Counted from the first letter of the stretch, positions 8,621-17,891 are shown. The stretch is 64,000 nt of DNA from Mycolicibacterium sp. GF69 (GCF_003284965.1 NZ_QMEW01000015.1:1-64000), one strand, 5' to 3'. The notes: generated from the sequence alone by a model not told the origin. Made by a program: numbers and translations.

Positions 8621-10484
8621 GACGCTCGGTAATTCGGCACCACCCTGCGGGCCGACGGACACTCCGGACGACATCGACATTGACGCCCTGCGGGAGAAGT
8701 ATGCCCAGGAGCGGGCCAAAAGGCTCCGGCCCGAGGGCTCCAAACAGTACGTCGAGTTGACCGACGACTTCGCCGGCTACTACGAGGTCGATCCGTACAC
8801 GCCGGTGGCGCCCCGCGATCCGATCAACGAGGACATCGACGTCGCGGTGCTGGGCGGTGGCTTCGGCGGACTGTTGTCGGCGGCGCACCTGAAGAAGGCC
8901 GGCGTGGACGACGTCCGGATCATCGAACTGGGTGGCGACTTCGGCGGCGTCTGGTATTGGAACCGCTATCCGGGCATTCAGTGCGACAACGAGTCCTACT
9001 GCTACATACCGCTTCTGGAAGAGCTCGACTACATTCCGAGCAAGAAGTTCGCCGACGGCCCCGAGATCTACGAGCACTGCAGGCGTATCGGCAAGCACTT
9101 CGGGCTCTACGACTCGGCGATCTTCTCCACCCAGGTACGCGATATGCGCTGGGACGAGGACATCAAGCGTTGGCGCATCGCCACCAACCGCGGTGACGAC
9201 ATCCGCGCGCGGTTCGTGGTGCTGGCGTCGGGGCCGTTCCACCGGCCCAAGCTGCCGGGCATCCCCGGGATGAAGGACTTCAAAGGCCACAGCTTCCACT
9301 CGTCGCGGTGGGACTACGACTACACCGGTGGTGATTACACCGGGGGCATGGACAAGCTCGCCGACAAGCGCGTCGCGATCATCGGCACTGGGGCCACCAG
9401 CATCCAGGTGGTGCCGTTCCTGGCCCGAGATGCTCAGCATCTGTACGTGTTTCAGCGCACTCCGTCGACGGTCGACGTCCGGAACAACACGCCGACCGAC
9501 CCCGAGTGGGTCGAGACGCTGCAGCCCGGCTGGCAGAAGGAGCGCCAGCGCAACTTCCACTCGTGGACGTTCGAGGGGATGGCGCTCGGCCAGCCGGATC
9601 TGGTGTGCGACTTCTGGACCGAACTGGGCCGCAACACCGCCGCGCGGGTGCTGTCGCTGGAGGACCCGGCCTCGATGACGCCGGAACAGTTCATGGCGAT
9701 CCGCGAGGAAGAGGACTACAAGATCATGGAGCGGCTGCGCCGCCGGATCGCCGACATCGTCGAGGATTCCGACACCGCCGAGGCGCTCAAACCGTACTAC
9801 CGGTTCCTGTGCAAGCGGCCGCTGTCCAACGACGACTATCTGCCCAGCTTCAATCAACCCAACGTCACGCTGGTCGACGTCTCTGATTCCAAAGGCGTGG
9901 AACGAATCACGGAGAAGGGGCTGATCGTCGACGGGCAGGAATACGAGGTCGACTGCATCATTTACGCCAGTGGCTTCGAGATCACCACCGAGATCAGCAG
10001 ACGCTACTCGATCGACGCGATCGAGGGCCGCGACAGCGTGTCGTTGTACGACTACTGGCACGACGGCTACAAGACGCTGCACGGGATGACGAGCCGCGGC
10101 TTCCCCAACCAGTTCTTCACCGGCTTCACCCAGGTCGGCATCTCGGCCAACATCGCCGCCAACTACGAGTTGCAAGGTGAGCACATCGCCTACATCGTCG
10201 CCGAGGCGCTCAAGCGCGGCGCAACCGTCGTGGAGCCGACACCCGAGGCGCAGGACGAGTGGTGCAAGACCATTCGCGAGTCCGCGGTCGACAATTCGGC
10301 TTTCGACGCGTCCTGTACCCCCGGTTACTACAACAACGAAGGTGGTGGCCCGGGATCCGAGGAAGGCGAGGGCATTCGCTCTCACCTCGGCGAACCCTAC
10401 GGGCCGGGCTTCTACGCATTCGGCGATCTGCTCAAGGAGTGGCGCGACAAGGGCGACCTCGATGGTCTGGTACTCGAAAAGTAG
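8613..10484 (+). CDS. Type I Baeyer-Villiger monooxygenase (flavin-dependent)
   Basis: A 623-residue FAD/NADPH enzyme that inserts one oxygen next to a carbonyl to give an ester or lactone. The FAD-binding GGGFGG is at residues 81-86, the type I BVMO fingerprint FxGxxxHxxxW at 223-233 (FKGHSFHSSRW), and the NADPH-binding GTGATS near residue 258. It has about 75 residues before the FAD motif, resembling the larger cyclododecanone/cyclopentadecanone-type enzymes rather than the 540-residue cyclohexanone type. It overlaps the Rieske gene by 8 nt, so hydroxylation and oxygen insertion are made together. It is the key enzyme suggesting that the cluster cleaves a ring. Substrate size is unknown. 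Confidence 0.93.
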   Translation: MTETLGNSAPPCGPTDTPDDIDIDALREKYAQERAKRLRPEGSKQYVELTDDFAGYYEVDPYTPVAPRDPINEDIDVAVLGGGFGGLLSAAHLKKAGVDDVRIIELGGDFGGVWYWNRYPGIQCDNESYCYIPLLEELDYIPSKKFADGPEIYEHCRRIGKHFGLYDSAIFSTQVRDMRWDEDIKRWRIATNRGDDIRARFVVLASGPFHRPKLPGIPGMKDFKGHSFHSSRWDYDYTGGDYTGGMDKLADKRVAIIGTGATSIQVVPFLARDAQHLYVFQRTPSTVDVRNNTPTDPEWVETLQPGWQKERQRNFHSWTFEGMALGQPDLVCDFWTELGRNTAARVLSLEDPASMTPEQFMAIREEEDYKIMERLRRRIADIVEDSDTAEALKPYYRFLCKRPLSNDDYLPSFNQPNVTLVDVSDSKGVERITEKGLIVDGQEYEVDCIIYASGFEITTEISRRYSIDAIEGRDSVSLYDYWHDGYKTLHGMTSRGFPNQFFTGFTQVGISANIAANYELQGEHIAYIVAEALKRGATVVEPTPEAQDEWCKTIRESAVDNSAFDASCTPGYYNNEGGGPGSEEGEGIRSHLGEPYGPGFYAFGDLLKEWRDKGDLDGLVLEK

Positions 10485-10485
10485 C

Positions 10486-10534
10486 GATTTGGGTGTATTT
10501 GGTTGCGGTGAGCGCTCCTATCTACACCCAAATC
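10486..10534. repeat. Perfect 12-bp inverted repeat in intra-operon gap
   Basis: The arms GATTTGGGTGTA (10486-10497) and TACACCCAAATC (10523-10534) are perfectly complementary, separated by 25 nt. The structure fills almost the whole gap between the BVMO stop and the next SDR. There is no T-run, so it is not a typical terminator. It may be a processing or attenuation structure, or a dispersed palindromic repeat. Confidence 0.75.
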
Positions 10535-10546
10535 GAAGGTACGTAG

Positions 10547-11470
10547 ATGGCTGAGCTGAGATTCGACGGCCGGGTGGCGGTCGTGACCGGCGGCGGGCGG
10601 GGGCTGGGCCGCTCCTACGCCATGCTGCTGGCCGCGCGGGGCGCCAAGGTCGTCGTCAACGATCCAGGCGGAAGCCTCGTGGGCGATGGCACAGACGCCG
10701 GTCCCGCCGAAACCGTCGCGCACGAAATCACCGCTGCGGGTGGGCAAGCCGTCGCCAGCACCGACTCGGTGGCGACCCCGGACGGTGGACGCGCGATCGT
10801 CGACACCGCGATCGAGCGCTTCGGCCGCGTCGACATCCTGATCCACAACGCCGGCATCGTCCGCCGCGCGGCGCTGGCGGAGATGACGTACGAGGACTTC
10901 GAGGCCGTGCTCGACGTCCATCTGCGTGGCGCGTTCCACGTGGTGCGACCCGCGTTCCCGGCGATGTGCGACGCCGGATACGGGCGCATCGTCTTGACGT
11001 CCTCGATCGGCGGCCTGTACGGCAACCACGAAGTCGCCAACTACGCGGTCGCCAAGGCCGGAGTGATCGGGCTGTCCAACGTCGCGGCCATGGAGGGCGC
11101 CGCGCACGGCGTGACGAGCAACGTGATCGTGCCCGCCGCCGTCACCCGCATGGCCGAGGGCATCGATACGTCGGCGTATCCGCCGATGGGAGCCGATCTG
11201 GTCGCACCGGCGGTGGGATGGCTGGCGCACGAATCCTGTTCGGTCACTGGTGAAGTGTTGATCGCGCTGGCCGGCCGGATCGCCAAAGCAGTTGTCGCCG
11301 AAAGCCCGGGTGTGTACCGGCCGTCGTGGACGATCGAGGAAGTCGGTGAACACATCGCGGATATCCGTGACATGTCGCGACCCGTGGTGTTCCCGGTCGT
11401 CCCCGACGGTCACGGCGATCACGTCCGGTACAGCTTCGGAATGGCGCAGCGGGGCGCGATCCATGCCTAG
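10547..11470 (+). CDS. SDR of the 3-hydroxyacyl-CoA dehydrogenase (HSD17B4-like) type
   Basis: A 307-residue SDR with TGGGRGLGRSYA near residue 15, the insertion VVNDPGGSLVGDGTD typical of the multifunctional-enzyme-2/HSD17B4 group, NAG near residue 103 and catalytic Ser plus YAVAK near 165. This type usually oxidises (3R)-hydroxyacyl-CoA or a steroid-like alcohol with NAD. It begins 13 nt after an inverted repeat and overlaps the CaiB gene by 8 nt. Together with the downstream acyl-CoA dehydrogenases it fits beta-oxidation of the ring-opened product. Cytosolic; no membrane segment. Confidence 0.87.
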   Translation: MAELRFDGRVAVVTGGGRGLGRSYAMLLAARGAKVVVNDPGGSLVGDGTDAGPAETVAHEITAAGGQAVASTDSVATPDGGRAIVDTAIERFGRVDILIHNAGIVRRAALAEMTYEDFEAVLDVHLRGAFHVVRPAFPAMCDAGYGRIVLTSSIGGLYGNHEVANYAVAKAGVIGLSNVAAMEGAAHGVTSNVIVPAAVTRMAEGIDTSAYPPMGADLVAPAVGWLAHESCSVTGEVLIALAGRIAKAVVAESPGVYRPSWTIEEVGEHIADIRDMSRPVVFPVVPDGHGDHVRYSFGMAQRGAIHA

Positions 11471-12701
11471 CGGGCCGCTGACCGGGATTCGCGTCGTCGA
11501 CCTCACCGCGATGGTGATGGGCCCGTACTGCACGCAGATCATGGCCGACATGGGCGCCGATGTCATCAAAGTCGAACCACCGCAGGGGGATAACACCCGC
11601 TTCATCTCGGTCGGACCGGCGCCGGGCATGAGCGGCGTGTTCGTCAACGTCAACCGTGGTAAGCGCAGCGTGGTGCTGGACCTGCAGTCCGAGCACGGCA
11701 AGGCCGCGATGCGGGCCCTGATCGAACGGGCGGACGTGTTCATCCACTCGATGCGGGCCAAGGCGGTCGCCAAGCTGGGCTTCTGCTATGACGATGTCGC
11801 GGCGATCAACCCGGCGATCGTCTACACGAATTGCTATGGGTACGGCCGCCGCGGGCCCGACCGCGACCGGCCCGCCTACGACGACACCATCCAGGCCGAA
11901 GCCGGACTGCCCGCGGTCCAACAGCAACTGACCGGCGAGGCCGACTACGTCGGGACGATCATGGCCGATAAGGTGGCCGGGTTGACCGCCCTCTATGCGA
12001 CGACGATGGCGCTGTTCCACCGCGAACGCACGGGGGAGGGTCAGGAGGTCGAAGTCGCCATGTTCGAGACGATGGCGTCTTTCATGCTGGTCGAACATGC
12101 CAACGGCGCCATGTTCGACCCCCCACTGGGACCGGCGGTGTACCCACGCACGGTGGCGCCCAACCGCAGGCCGTACCGCACCAGCGATGGTCACATCGCC
12201 GCGCTGATCTACAACGACAAACACTGGAACGCGTTCATCAACGCCGTCCAGCCGGCATGGAACAACACGTCGTATGCCACGCTCGAACAGCGCGCCCACA
12301 ACATCGACGTCGTGTACGGGTTGCTGGCCCAAACCATGACGGAGCGCACCACCGCGGAGTGGTTGGCCCTGTTCAAGGAACTCGAGATTCCCGCCGCGCC
12401 GCTCAACACGCCAGACGCCCTGTTCGACAACGCCCACCTCAACGCCGTCGGGCTCTTCGAGACCGTCGAGACCGCCAACGGGCCGGTGCGGTTTCCCGGT
12501 GTGCCGACGTGGTTCTCGCGCACCCCGGGCAAGGTGGCGGGCCCCGCTCCGACGCTGGGCGCCGACACCGATGCGGTGCTCGACGAACTCGGCCTCAATG
12601 CGCCCGCACCCCACCCTCCTTGCGCCGAGACTGCGGTTTCTGACGGAAACGGGCCGAATTTCGTCAAAAAGCGCAGTGTCGGCGCCTCGGAGTTGGGGTG
12701 A
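11463..12701 (+). CDS. CaiB/BaiF family (type III) CoA transferase with repeat-derived C-terminal tail
   Basis: A 412-residue family III CoA transferase that moves CoA between carboxylic acids without ATP. It has the N-terminal LTGIRVVDLTAMVMGPYC signature and the expected catalytic Asp in IMADKVAG near residue 170. ATG 11463 overlaps the SDR gene by 8 nt. The ordinary family end is near VLDELGL (about residue 378). The last ~33 codons are provided by a palindromic repeat element (12622-12685) inserted at the 3' end, giving an unrelated tail. The stop overlaps the next GTG as GTGA. Its likely job is to load CoA on a pathway acid. Confidence 0.88.
   Translation: MPSGPLTGIRVVDLTAMVMGPYCTQIMADMGADVIKVEPPQGDNTRFISVGPAPGMSGVFVNVNRGKRSVVLDLQSEHGKAAMRALIERADVFIHSMRAKAVAKLGFCYDDVAAINPAIVYTNCYGYGRRGPDRDRPAYDDTIQAEAGLPAVQQQLTGEADYVGTIMADKVAGLTALYATTMALFHRERTGEGQEVEVAMFETMASFMLVEHANGAMFDPPLGPAVYPRTVAPNRRPYRTSDGHIAALIYNDKHWNAFINAVQPAWNNTSYATLEQRAHNIDVVYGLLAQTMTERTTAEWLALFKELEIPAAPLNTPDALFDNAHLNAVGLFETVETANGPVRFPGVPTWFSRTPGKVAGPAPTLGADTDAVLDELGLNAPAPHPPCAETAVSDGNGPNFVKKRSVGASELG
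12622..12685. repeat. REP-like palindromic element inside the 3' end of the CaiB gene
   Basis: The arms GCGCCGAGACTGCG (12622-12635) and CGCAGTGTCGGCGC (12672-12685) are complementary at 13 of 14 positions, with 36 nt between. A related element with the same ACTGCG/CGCAGT core is at 27927-27963. Two related copies in one window indicate a dispersed small palindromic repeat. Here it lies in frame in coding DNA, which is unusual. Confidence 0.65.
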
Positions 12702-13855
12702 ACATGGACTTCGAGATGGGACAGAAGGTCGCAGCGCTGCGCGATGAGCTACGCACGCTGGTCAAAGAGCATGTGCCCGAACACTATCTGGGCGCATTCA
12801 CCGACGACCCCGCCGATCTCGAGATCGCGCAACGGTTCTGCCGCACGCTCGCCGAACGCGAACTGCTGTGCCTGTCGTGGCCGAAGGAGTTCGGCGGCGG
12901 CGACGCCTCGGTGTGGGAACAGACCGTCGTGCGCGAGGAGATGTGGGCGCACCACGAGCCGCGCGGCGCACAGTACATGGGCGTCAACTGGGTCGGGCCG
13001 ATCATCATGCGGCACGGCACTGAAGCGCAGCAGCGTAAACACCTGCCGCCGATCGCACGCGGCGAGGTGATCTGGTGTCAGGGCTTCTCCGAGCCCGAAG
13101 CGGGCTCCGACCTCGCGTCGTTGCGTACCACAGCGCGTCGTGATGGCGACGGATGGCTGGTCAGCGGGCAGAAGATCTGGACGTCCTACGCCACGATGGC
13201 GCAGTGGTGTTTCCTGTTGGCTCGGACATCACGCGGGGAGAAGAAACAGAAAGGGCTCACGATTTTCCTGGTGCCGATGGACGATCCGGCGATCCAGGTC
13301 CGGCCGATCCGGTGCATGATGGGCCCGCACCACCTCAACGAGGTTTTCTTCGACGATCTACGGGTCACCGAGGCCGACGTGCTCGGGACGGTCGATGCGG
13401 GCTGGTCGATCGTGCAGGACGTGATGGCCTTCGAGCGGGTCGGCATCGCCCGGTACGCGCGCTGCGAGCGCCTGCTCGCCACCGCCCCCGCGGTGCTCGG
13501 CGAGCGATGGGACGAACTGTCGGAAGAGTTGCGGGGTCGGTGGATCCGGATGCTGACGCATTGCCGCCGGGCCCGGTTGATGGCCTACCGTGTGGTCTCG
13601 CTGCAGAGCAGCGGGCGGATCCAGCCGGGCGATGCCGCTGCCTACCGGATCGCGGTGACCAAGCTGGACCAGGACAGCGCGGAGGTCCTGATGGACATCG
13701 CGGCAGAGGTGTCCCACGAAGACCCAAGGGCCGCGTGGTTTCTCGCTGAAGTCGAGGACCACTGGCGCTACTCGCAGGCCTCGACGGTTTCTTCGGGCAG
13801 CATCGAGATGCAGCGCATCCTGCTGTCCCGCGCGTTGTTGGCGGCGGCGAAATGA
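12698..13855 (+). CDS. Acyl-CoA dehydrogenase, large subunit of pair 1
   Basis: A 385-residue flavoprotein (383 from the alternative ATG at 12704) of the acyl-CoA dehydrogenase superfamily, which introduces a double bond alpha,beta to a CoA thioester. It shows the family pattern WCQGFSEPEAGSDLASLRT near residue 130 and the C-terminal helix STVSSGSIEMQRILLSRALL. GTG 12698 overlaps the CaiB stop. The gene immediately downstream is a shorter, divergent dehydrogenase. This pattern matches the mycobacterial alpha2beta2 heterotetramers of steroid side-chain and ring degradation (FadE26/27, FadE28/29), in which catalytic and FAD-binding residues are shared between subunits. Confidence 0.88.
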   Translation: MNMDFEMGQKVAALRDELRTLVKEHVPEHYLGAFTDDPADLEIAQRFCRTLAERELLCLSWPKEFGGGDASVWEQTVVREEMWAHHEPRGAQYMGVNWVGPIIMRHGTEAQQRKHLPPIARGEVIWCQGFSEPEAGSDLASLRTTARRDGDGWLVSGQKIWTSYATMAQWCFLLARTSRGEKKQKGLTIFLVPMDDPAIQVRPIRCMMGPHHLNEVFFDDLRVTEADVLGTVDAGWSIVQDVMAFERVGIARYARCERLLATAPAVLGERWDELSEELRGRWIRMLTHCRRARLMAYRVVSLQSSGRIQPGDAAAYRIAVTKLDQDSAEVLMDIAAEVSHEDPRAAWFLAEVEDHWRYSQASTVSSGSIEMQRILLSRALLAAAK

Positions 13856-14778
13856 GCGAGATGATTCTCGACCTGTCCGACGACGCCAAGGAGTACGGCC
13901 GCGAGGCGCTGCGGGCATTCGAGGCCGCGGGCGGCGATCAATTGGTTCAGCAGGCCGAAGCCAAACCGGACACCCGAGAGTCGGCAGTGGGCCCGATACT
14001 CAACGGGCTCGGCGCCTGGGAACTCGACGCGCGCACCGACGCCGACGGCCTCGAGGCGGCTGCCGCGCTGTGCCGCAGCGCGGGCTACTGGGCGCTGCCG
14101 TACCCGGTGGCCGAGCGATTGGCCGCACCGACCGATCTCGACAGTGACGGCCTGATCGTGGTTGCCGGTAAACGACCGGCGGGCGCGGTGGCCGGCCTCG
14201 AAAGCCGCTGGACCACGGTCACGTTGGACGGTGTTCGCGGCACCGTGACCGGTCTCGGACCAGTCGGCCCCGGGTTCGTCGCAGAACTGCAGACCGCGCA
14301 TGTGGACGACGACGGCGCCGCTGACGTCGCACTCGCGTTGGTGCTGCCGTGCTGGACCCTGCTCGGGATGCTGGACAGGGCGATCGAACTGACTATCGCC
14401 CACGTCTGCCTGCGCAAGCAGTTCGGCCAGACGCTGTCGACGTTCCAGGGTGTGCAGTTTCAACTGACCGACGCCGAGGTCGAACGCAGCGGCCTGGACA
14501 TCCTGGCGAAGTATGCGCTGTGGAGCGTCGGCACCGCCCGCTCCGAAGCGCTCAAGGACGCGCTGGCACTGCGGATGTCGGCGCTGGAAGCTGCCGAAGT
14601 GGTGTTCCGGGTCTGCCACCAATTGCACGGTGCGGTCGGATTCTGCGACGAGACGACGCTGTCGTGGCTGTCGCGCTACAGCCAACCGCTGCGACGACTG
14701 CCGCTCGGGCTGTCGGCAACCCGCCAAGCGTTGACCCGCAGCGCGGGCAGCGCAGGCCTGACGGGAACCCTCACATGA
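13852..14778 (+). CDS. Acyl-CoA dehydrogenase, small subunit of pair 1
   Basis: A 308-residue divergent acyl-CoA dehydrogenase-like protein, shorter than the ~380-residue family norm. The C-terminal half is recognisable (RAIELTIAHVCLRKQFGQTLSTFQGVQFQLTD near residue 180, then LHGAVGFCDETTLSWLSRY), while the N-terminal part is weakly conserved. This is typical of the partner subunit in a heteromeric FadE complex. It overlaps the preceding gene by ATGA and the following oxidoreductase by ATGA. It probably forms an obligate complex with the product of 12698-13855. Confidence 0.82.
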   Translation: MSEMILDLSDDAKEYGREALRAFEAAGGDQLVQQAEAKPDTRESAVGPILNGLGAWELDARTDADGLEAAAALCRSAGYWALPYPVAERLAAPTDLDSDGLIVVAGKRPAGAVAGLESRWTTVTLDGVRGTVTGLGPVGPGFVAELQTAHVDDDGAADVALALVLPCWTLLGMLDRAIELTIAHVCLRKQFGQTLSTFQGVQFQLTDAEVERSGLDILAKYALWSVGTARSEALKDALALRMSALEAAEVVFRVCHQLHGAVGFCDETTLSWLSRYSQPLRRLPLGLSATRQALTRSAGSAGLTGTLT

Positions 14779-15701
14779 AGGTCGCGGTGATCGGCACCGG
14801 CTTCGGTAAGCACGCGGCCGCGCCCGCCTACGCCGGTCACGGCTTCGATGTCGAGGTTGTCAGCCCCCGCGACGAGGCTGCGGTGAAGGCCGCGCTGGCC
14901 TCCGACGCCGACCTGATCTCCGTGCATTCGCCGCCTTTCCTCCATCTGGAACACGTCACCGGTGCGATCGAGCACGGCCATGCGGTGTTGTGCGACAAGC
15001 CGTTCGGTCTCAACACCGAACAAGCGCAGACGATGCTGCAGCGCGCCCGCGACGCCGGGGTGCCGCACTTTTTGAACTTCGAATTCCGGTTCAACGAGTC
15101 GTGGAGCAAGCTCAAGGAACTCGCCGACGGGGGAGCGGTCGGGACACCGCGGCACCTGCACTGGACGTTCTTCGGAAGCGGGCTGCGGGGCCGCAAGTAC
15201 GGCTGGATCAACGACCGCGACCTCGGCGGCGGCTGGATCGGAGCCTACGGCTCACATCTGATCGACTTCACCCGCTGGTTGTTCGGCAGCGAGATCACCG
15301 ACTGCGGCGGCGTCACCCGTATCGACGGGTCGCCCGAACAAGCCACCGCGGAGGATGCGTACTCGGCATGGTTCACAATGGCCAACGGCTGCAGCGTGAC
15401 TCATGACACGGGTTTCGCCGCAGCCGTCCCGTCGGTACCCTCGGTCACGCTGATCGGCAGCGACGGCACCGTCGAACTGACTGCCGACACCACGCTGGTG
15501 TTGCGTCGTCCCGGGGCCGACCCCGAGACGACGGAGTTCACGCCACCGCCGCGCCGTTCGCCGCCACCCGCTTTATCGGCGTTCTTCGGTCGCGTCGCCG
15601 ACGCCTTGCGCACCGGGACCCCGATCACCCCGTCCTTCGACGACGGCCTGGCCGTCGCGCGCGTCATGGACGATCTGCGGGACAAGGCGGTGCGGCTATG
15701 A
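14775..15701 (+). CDS. Gfo/Idh/MocA-family NAD(P)-dependent oxidoreductase
   Basis: A 308-residue protein with the N-terminal Rossmann motif VAVIGTGFGKHAA, the EKP-like signature CDKPFGLN near residue 80, and the C-terminal alpha/beta domain with GGGWIGAYGSHLIDFTRWLFG containing the usual histidine. Members act on sugars, inositols or other cyclic polyols. Here it sits between two acyl-CoA dehydrogenase pairs with ATGA overlaps on both sides, so it must serve the same pathway, probably reducing or oxidising a hydroxyl/keto intermediate. The substrate is not predictable. Confidence 0.85.
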   Translation: MKVAVIGTGFGKHAAAPAYAGHGFDVEVVSPRDEAAVKAALASDADLISVHSPPFLHLEHVTGAIEHGHAVLCDKPFGLNTEQAQTMLQRARDAGVPHFLNFEFRFNESWSKLKELADGGAVGTPRHLHWTFFGSGLRGRKYGWINDRDLGGGWIGAYGSHLIDFTRWLFGSEITDCGGVTRIDGSPEQATAEDAYSAWFTMANGCSVTHDTGFAAAVPSVPSVTLIGSDGTVELTADTTLVLRRPGADPETTEFTPPPRRSPPPALSAFFGRVADALRTGTPITPSFDDGLAVARVMDDLRDKAVRL

Positions 15702-16930
15702 CTCCCGTGACCCCCGGAACCGCCGCCGAAGCTCAAGATGCGCGAGAATCACGCGCATTGGTTCAGTTTCGGCAAGAGGTCCAGCAGTGGTGCGTTGACC
15801 ACATCCCGCCCGACTGGCGCGAAACGCAGACCGGCGCAAGCGATGAAGAGTTCGTGGCCTTCCAGAAGGCCTGCTTCGCCGAACTGCACCGCGCGGGGTT
15901 CGCCGTCCCGCACTGGCCCGCCGAATGGGGCGGTGGACTGCGCACGCATGGAGCGAATCGGCAGATGTCGGTGGCCGAACAGGTGGTGCTGTACCAGGAA
16001 CTGGCCGCCCACGACGCGCCGCGGTTGGTGCTCGCGTTCGTCGGCATCCACCACGCGGCATCGACGCTGCTGGTCGCCGGCACCGACGAGCAACGCAAGC
16101 GGCATCTACCCGCGATCCTCGACGGCGAGATCTGGGTGCAGGGCTTCTCCGAACCCGAAGCCGGCTCCGACCTGGCGAGCCTGCGGACCACCGCGCGCAA
16201 GGAGGGCGACTCGTACGTCGTCAACGGACAGAAACTGTGGGCGAGTGGTGGCAAGCACGCGGACTGGTGCCTGCTGCTGGCGCGCACGGACCCGGATGCC
16301 CCGAAGCGCAAGGGCATTTCGTATTTCCTGCTCGACATGACCACCCCCGGTGTGGAGGTCCGGCCCATCCGCAACGCGATCGGCGACTCACACTTCTGCG
16401 AGATCTTCCTCAACGACGTGTCGATCCCGGCCGCGAACCTGATCGGCGCGGAGAACGCCGGCTGGCAGGTCGCGCAGGCGACGCTGGGTGCCGAGCGCGG
16501 CCTGACGATGCTCGAACTCGCCGAGCGACTGGGTAACGCGGGCTTCCGCTGGCTGGTGCAGAGCGCGCCCGTCGACGACCCGATCGTGGCGGACCGGCTG
16601 GCGCAGTTCGAGACCGAGCTCACCGGTCTGCGCGCGCTCTGCCGAAAGCTAGTGGAACACAGTGACCCGACGCCCGCCGACGCCTCCATCGTCAAGCTGT
16701 ACTACAGCGAACTGCTGCAACGCATGACCGACTTCGCCACGGATATCGGCGGGTTGACGGCCCACACCGAACTGGCCAAGCCGATGTCGAGCGGCTGGGA
16801 GTCCGGCGCATGGGTGCTCGACTTCATCGGCTCGTGGGAATGGACGATTCCCGGCGGCGCCAGCGAAATCCAGCGCACCATCATCGGCGAGCGCGGGCTG
16901 GGCCTGCCGCGAGAACCGAGTGCCGTCTGA
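15698..16930 (+). CDS. Acyl-CoA dehydrogenase, large subunit of pair 2
   Basis: A 410-residue acyl-CoA dehydrogenase with WVQGFSEPEAGSDLASLRT near residue 150, VNGQKLWASGGKHADWCLLLART, and the C-terminal GSWEWTIPGGASEIQRTIIGERGLGLPR typical of the mycobacterial FadE group with a shared active site. The start ATG overlaps the previous stop as ATGA and the end overlaps the next start by 1 nt. It is clearly related to 12698-13855. The presence of two separate pairs implies two different dehydrogenation steps. Confidence 0.9.
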   Translation: MTPVTPGTAAEAQDARESRALVQFRQEVQQWCVDHIPPDWRETQTGASDEEFVAFQKACFAELHRAGFAVPHWPAEWGGGLRTHGANRQMSVAEQVVLYQELAAHDAPRLVLAFVGIHHAASTLLVAGTDEQRKRHLPAILDGEIWVQGFSEPEAGSDLASLRTTARKEGDSYVVNGQKLWASGGKHADWCLLLARTDPDAPKRKGISYFLLDMTTPGVEVRPIRNAIGDSHFCEIFLNDVSIPAANLIGAENAGWQVAQATLGAERGLTMLELAERLGNAGFRWLVQSAPVDDPIVADRLAQFETELTGLRALCRKLVEHSDPTPADASIVKLYYSELLQRMTDFATDIGGLTAHTELAKPMSSGWESGAWVLDFIGSWEWTIPGGASEIQRTIIGERGLGLPREPSAV

Positions 16931-17880
16931 TGGTCGACTTCACCGAGTTCCACCTCGAACTGCGATCCGTGGCGGGCGATCTGCTCGCCAAGGACCGCAA
17001 CGTCGCGTGGACGACGCTCGTAGACGCGGGCTGGGTCGGGCTCGAGGTGCCCGAACAATTCGGCGGGGCCGGTGCGTCGTTCGCCGAAGCCGCGGTGATC
17101 GCCGAGGAGATCGGCCGCGCCGCAAGTGCCACCAGCTTTCTCGGCAGCGCGGTGCTCGCGGCCGGTGCGCTGAATGCATTGCAGCCCAGCCCCACCCGCG
17201 ACCAGCTGCTCATCGACGTCGCCGGCGGTGCGGCCCGGGTGGCCGTCGCGCTCGAACCGGATGACTTCGTACCGGACGCCGAGGGCGCAGACCGGGTCCT
17301 GATCGTCACCGGCAGCGGGGTCACCGTCACCGAACAGCGGGCCACACCGCGACCCGTCGTCGACGAGACCCGCCGGCTGGCAACGGTCGATGCCTCAGCC
17401 CGCGGGGAGGTGCTGTCGTTCGCCGGCGACCCCGACGCCGAGGTGCAGCGGCTCCACGACCGCGCCGCCACCGCGATCGCCTGCGACAGCCTCGGTCTGA
17501 GCGAAGCCATGCTCGCCGCGACCGTCGGATACGCGAGGGTGCGTCACCAGTTCGGCAGACCCATCGGATCATTCCAGGCCGTCAAACACGCCTGCGCCGA
17601 CATGCTGGTCAGCATCTCGATCTCGCGCCAACTCGTCGGGGCCGCAGTGCAGGCCGTCACCGACGACGCACCGGATGCCGGGGTCGCGGTGGCGATGGCC
17701 AAGTCGCACGCCTGCGCGGCGGCCGTCGACATCGCCGGCAAGGCAATGCAACTTCACGGCGGCATCGGATACACGTGGGAAAGCGGAATCCACGTCTACC
17801 TCAAACGCGCGACCCTCAACCGATCGCTGTTCGGCTCGCCGGCAGCACACCGCAAACGACTAGCCAAGCGCTACCAGTAA
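16930..17880 (+). CDS. Acyl-CoA dehydrogenase, small subunit of pair 2
   Basis: A 316-residue short acyl-CoA dehydrogenase. It has the N-terminal VGLEVPEQFGGAGASFAEAAVIAEEIGRA block, the middle YARVRHQFGRPIGSFQAVKH near residue 205 and the C-terminal MQLHGGIGYTWESGIHVYLKRA. The longer open frame upstream overlaps the previous gene and is rejected; ATG 16930 shares one base with the preceding TGA. It is likely the beta subunit with 15698-16930. An AGGAG at 17880-17884, overlapping its stop, serves the next gene. Confidence 0.87.
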   Translation: MVDFTEFHLELRSVAGDLLAKDRNVAWTTLVDAGWVGLEVPEQFGGAGASFAEAAVIAEEIGRAASATSFLGSAVLAAGALNALQPSPTRDQLLIDVAGGAARVAVALEPDDFVPDAEGADRVLIVTGSGVTVTEQRATPRPVVDETRRLATVDASARGEVLSFAGDPDAEVQRLHDRAATAIACDSLGLSEAMLAATVGYARVRHQFGRPIGSFQAVKHACADMLVSISISRQLVGAAVQAVTDDAPDAGVAVAMAKSHACAAAVDIAGKAMQLHGGIGYTWESGIHVYLKRATLNRSLFGSPAAHRKRLAKRYQ

Positions 17881-17891
17881 AGGAGTTTCAC

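Noticed and set aside
7187-8743. 518-codon open frame antisense to the Rieske oxygenase
   Set aside because: Arg/Val/Gly-rich shadow translation without motifs, while the sense frame has complete Rieske and iron-site motifs.
8292-10385. 697-codon open frame antisense to the BVMO
   Set aside because: No recognisable domain and composition typical of the antisense frame of a high-GC gene; the plus-strand BVMO has all family motifs.
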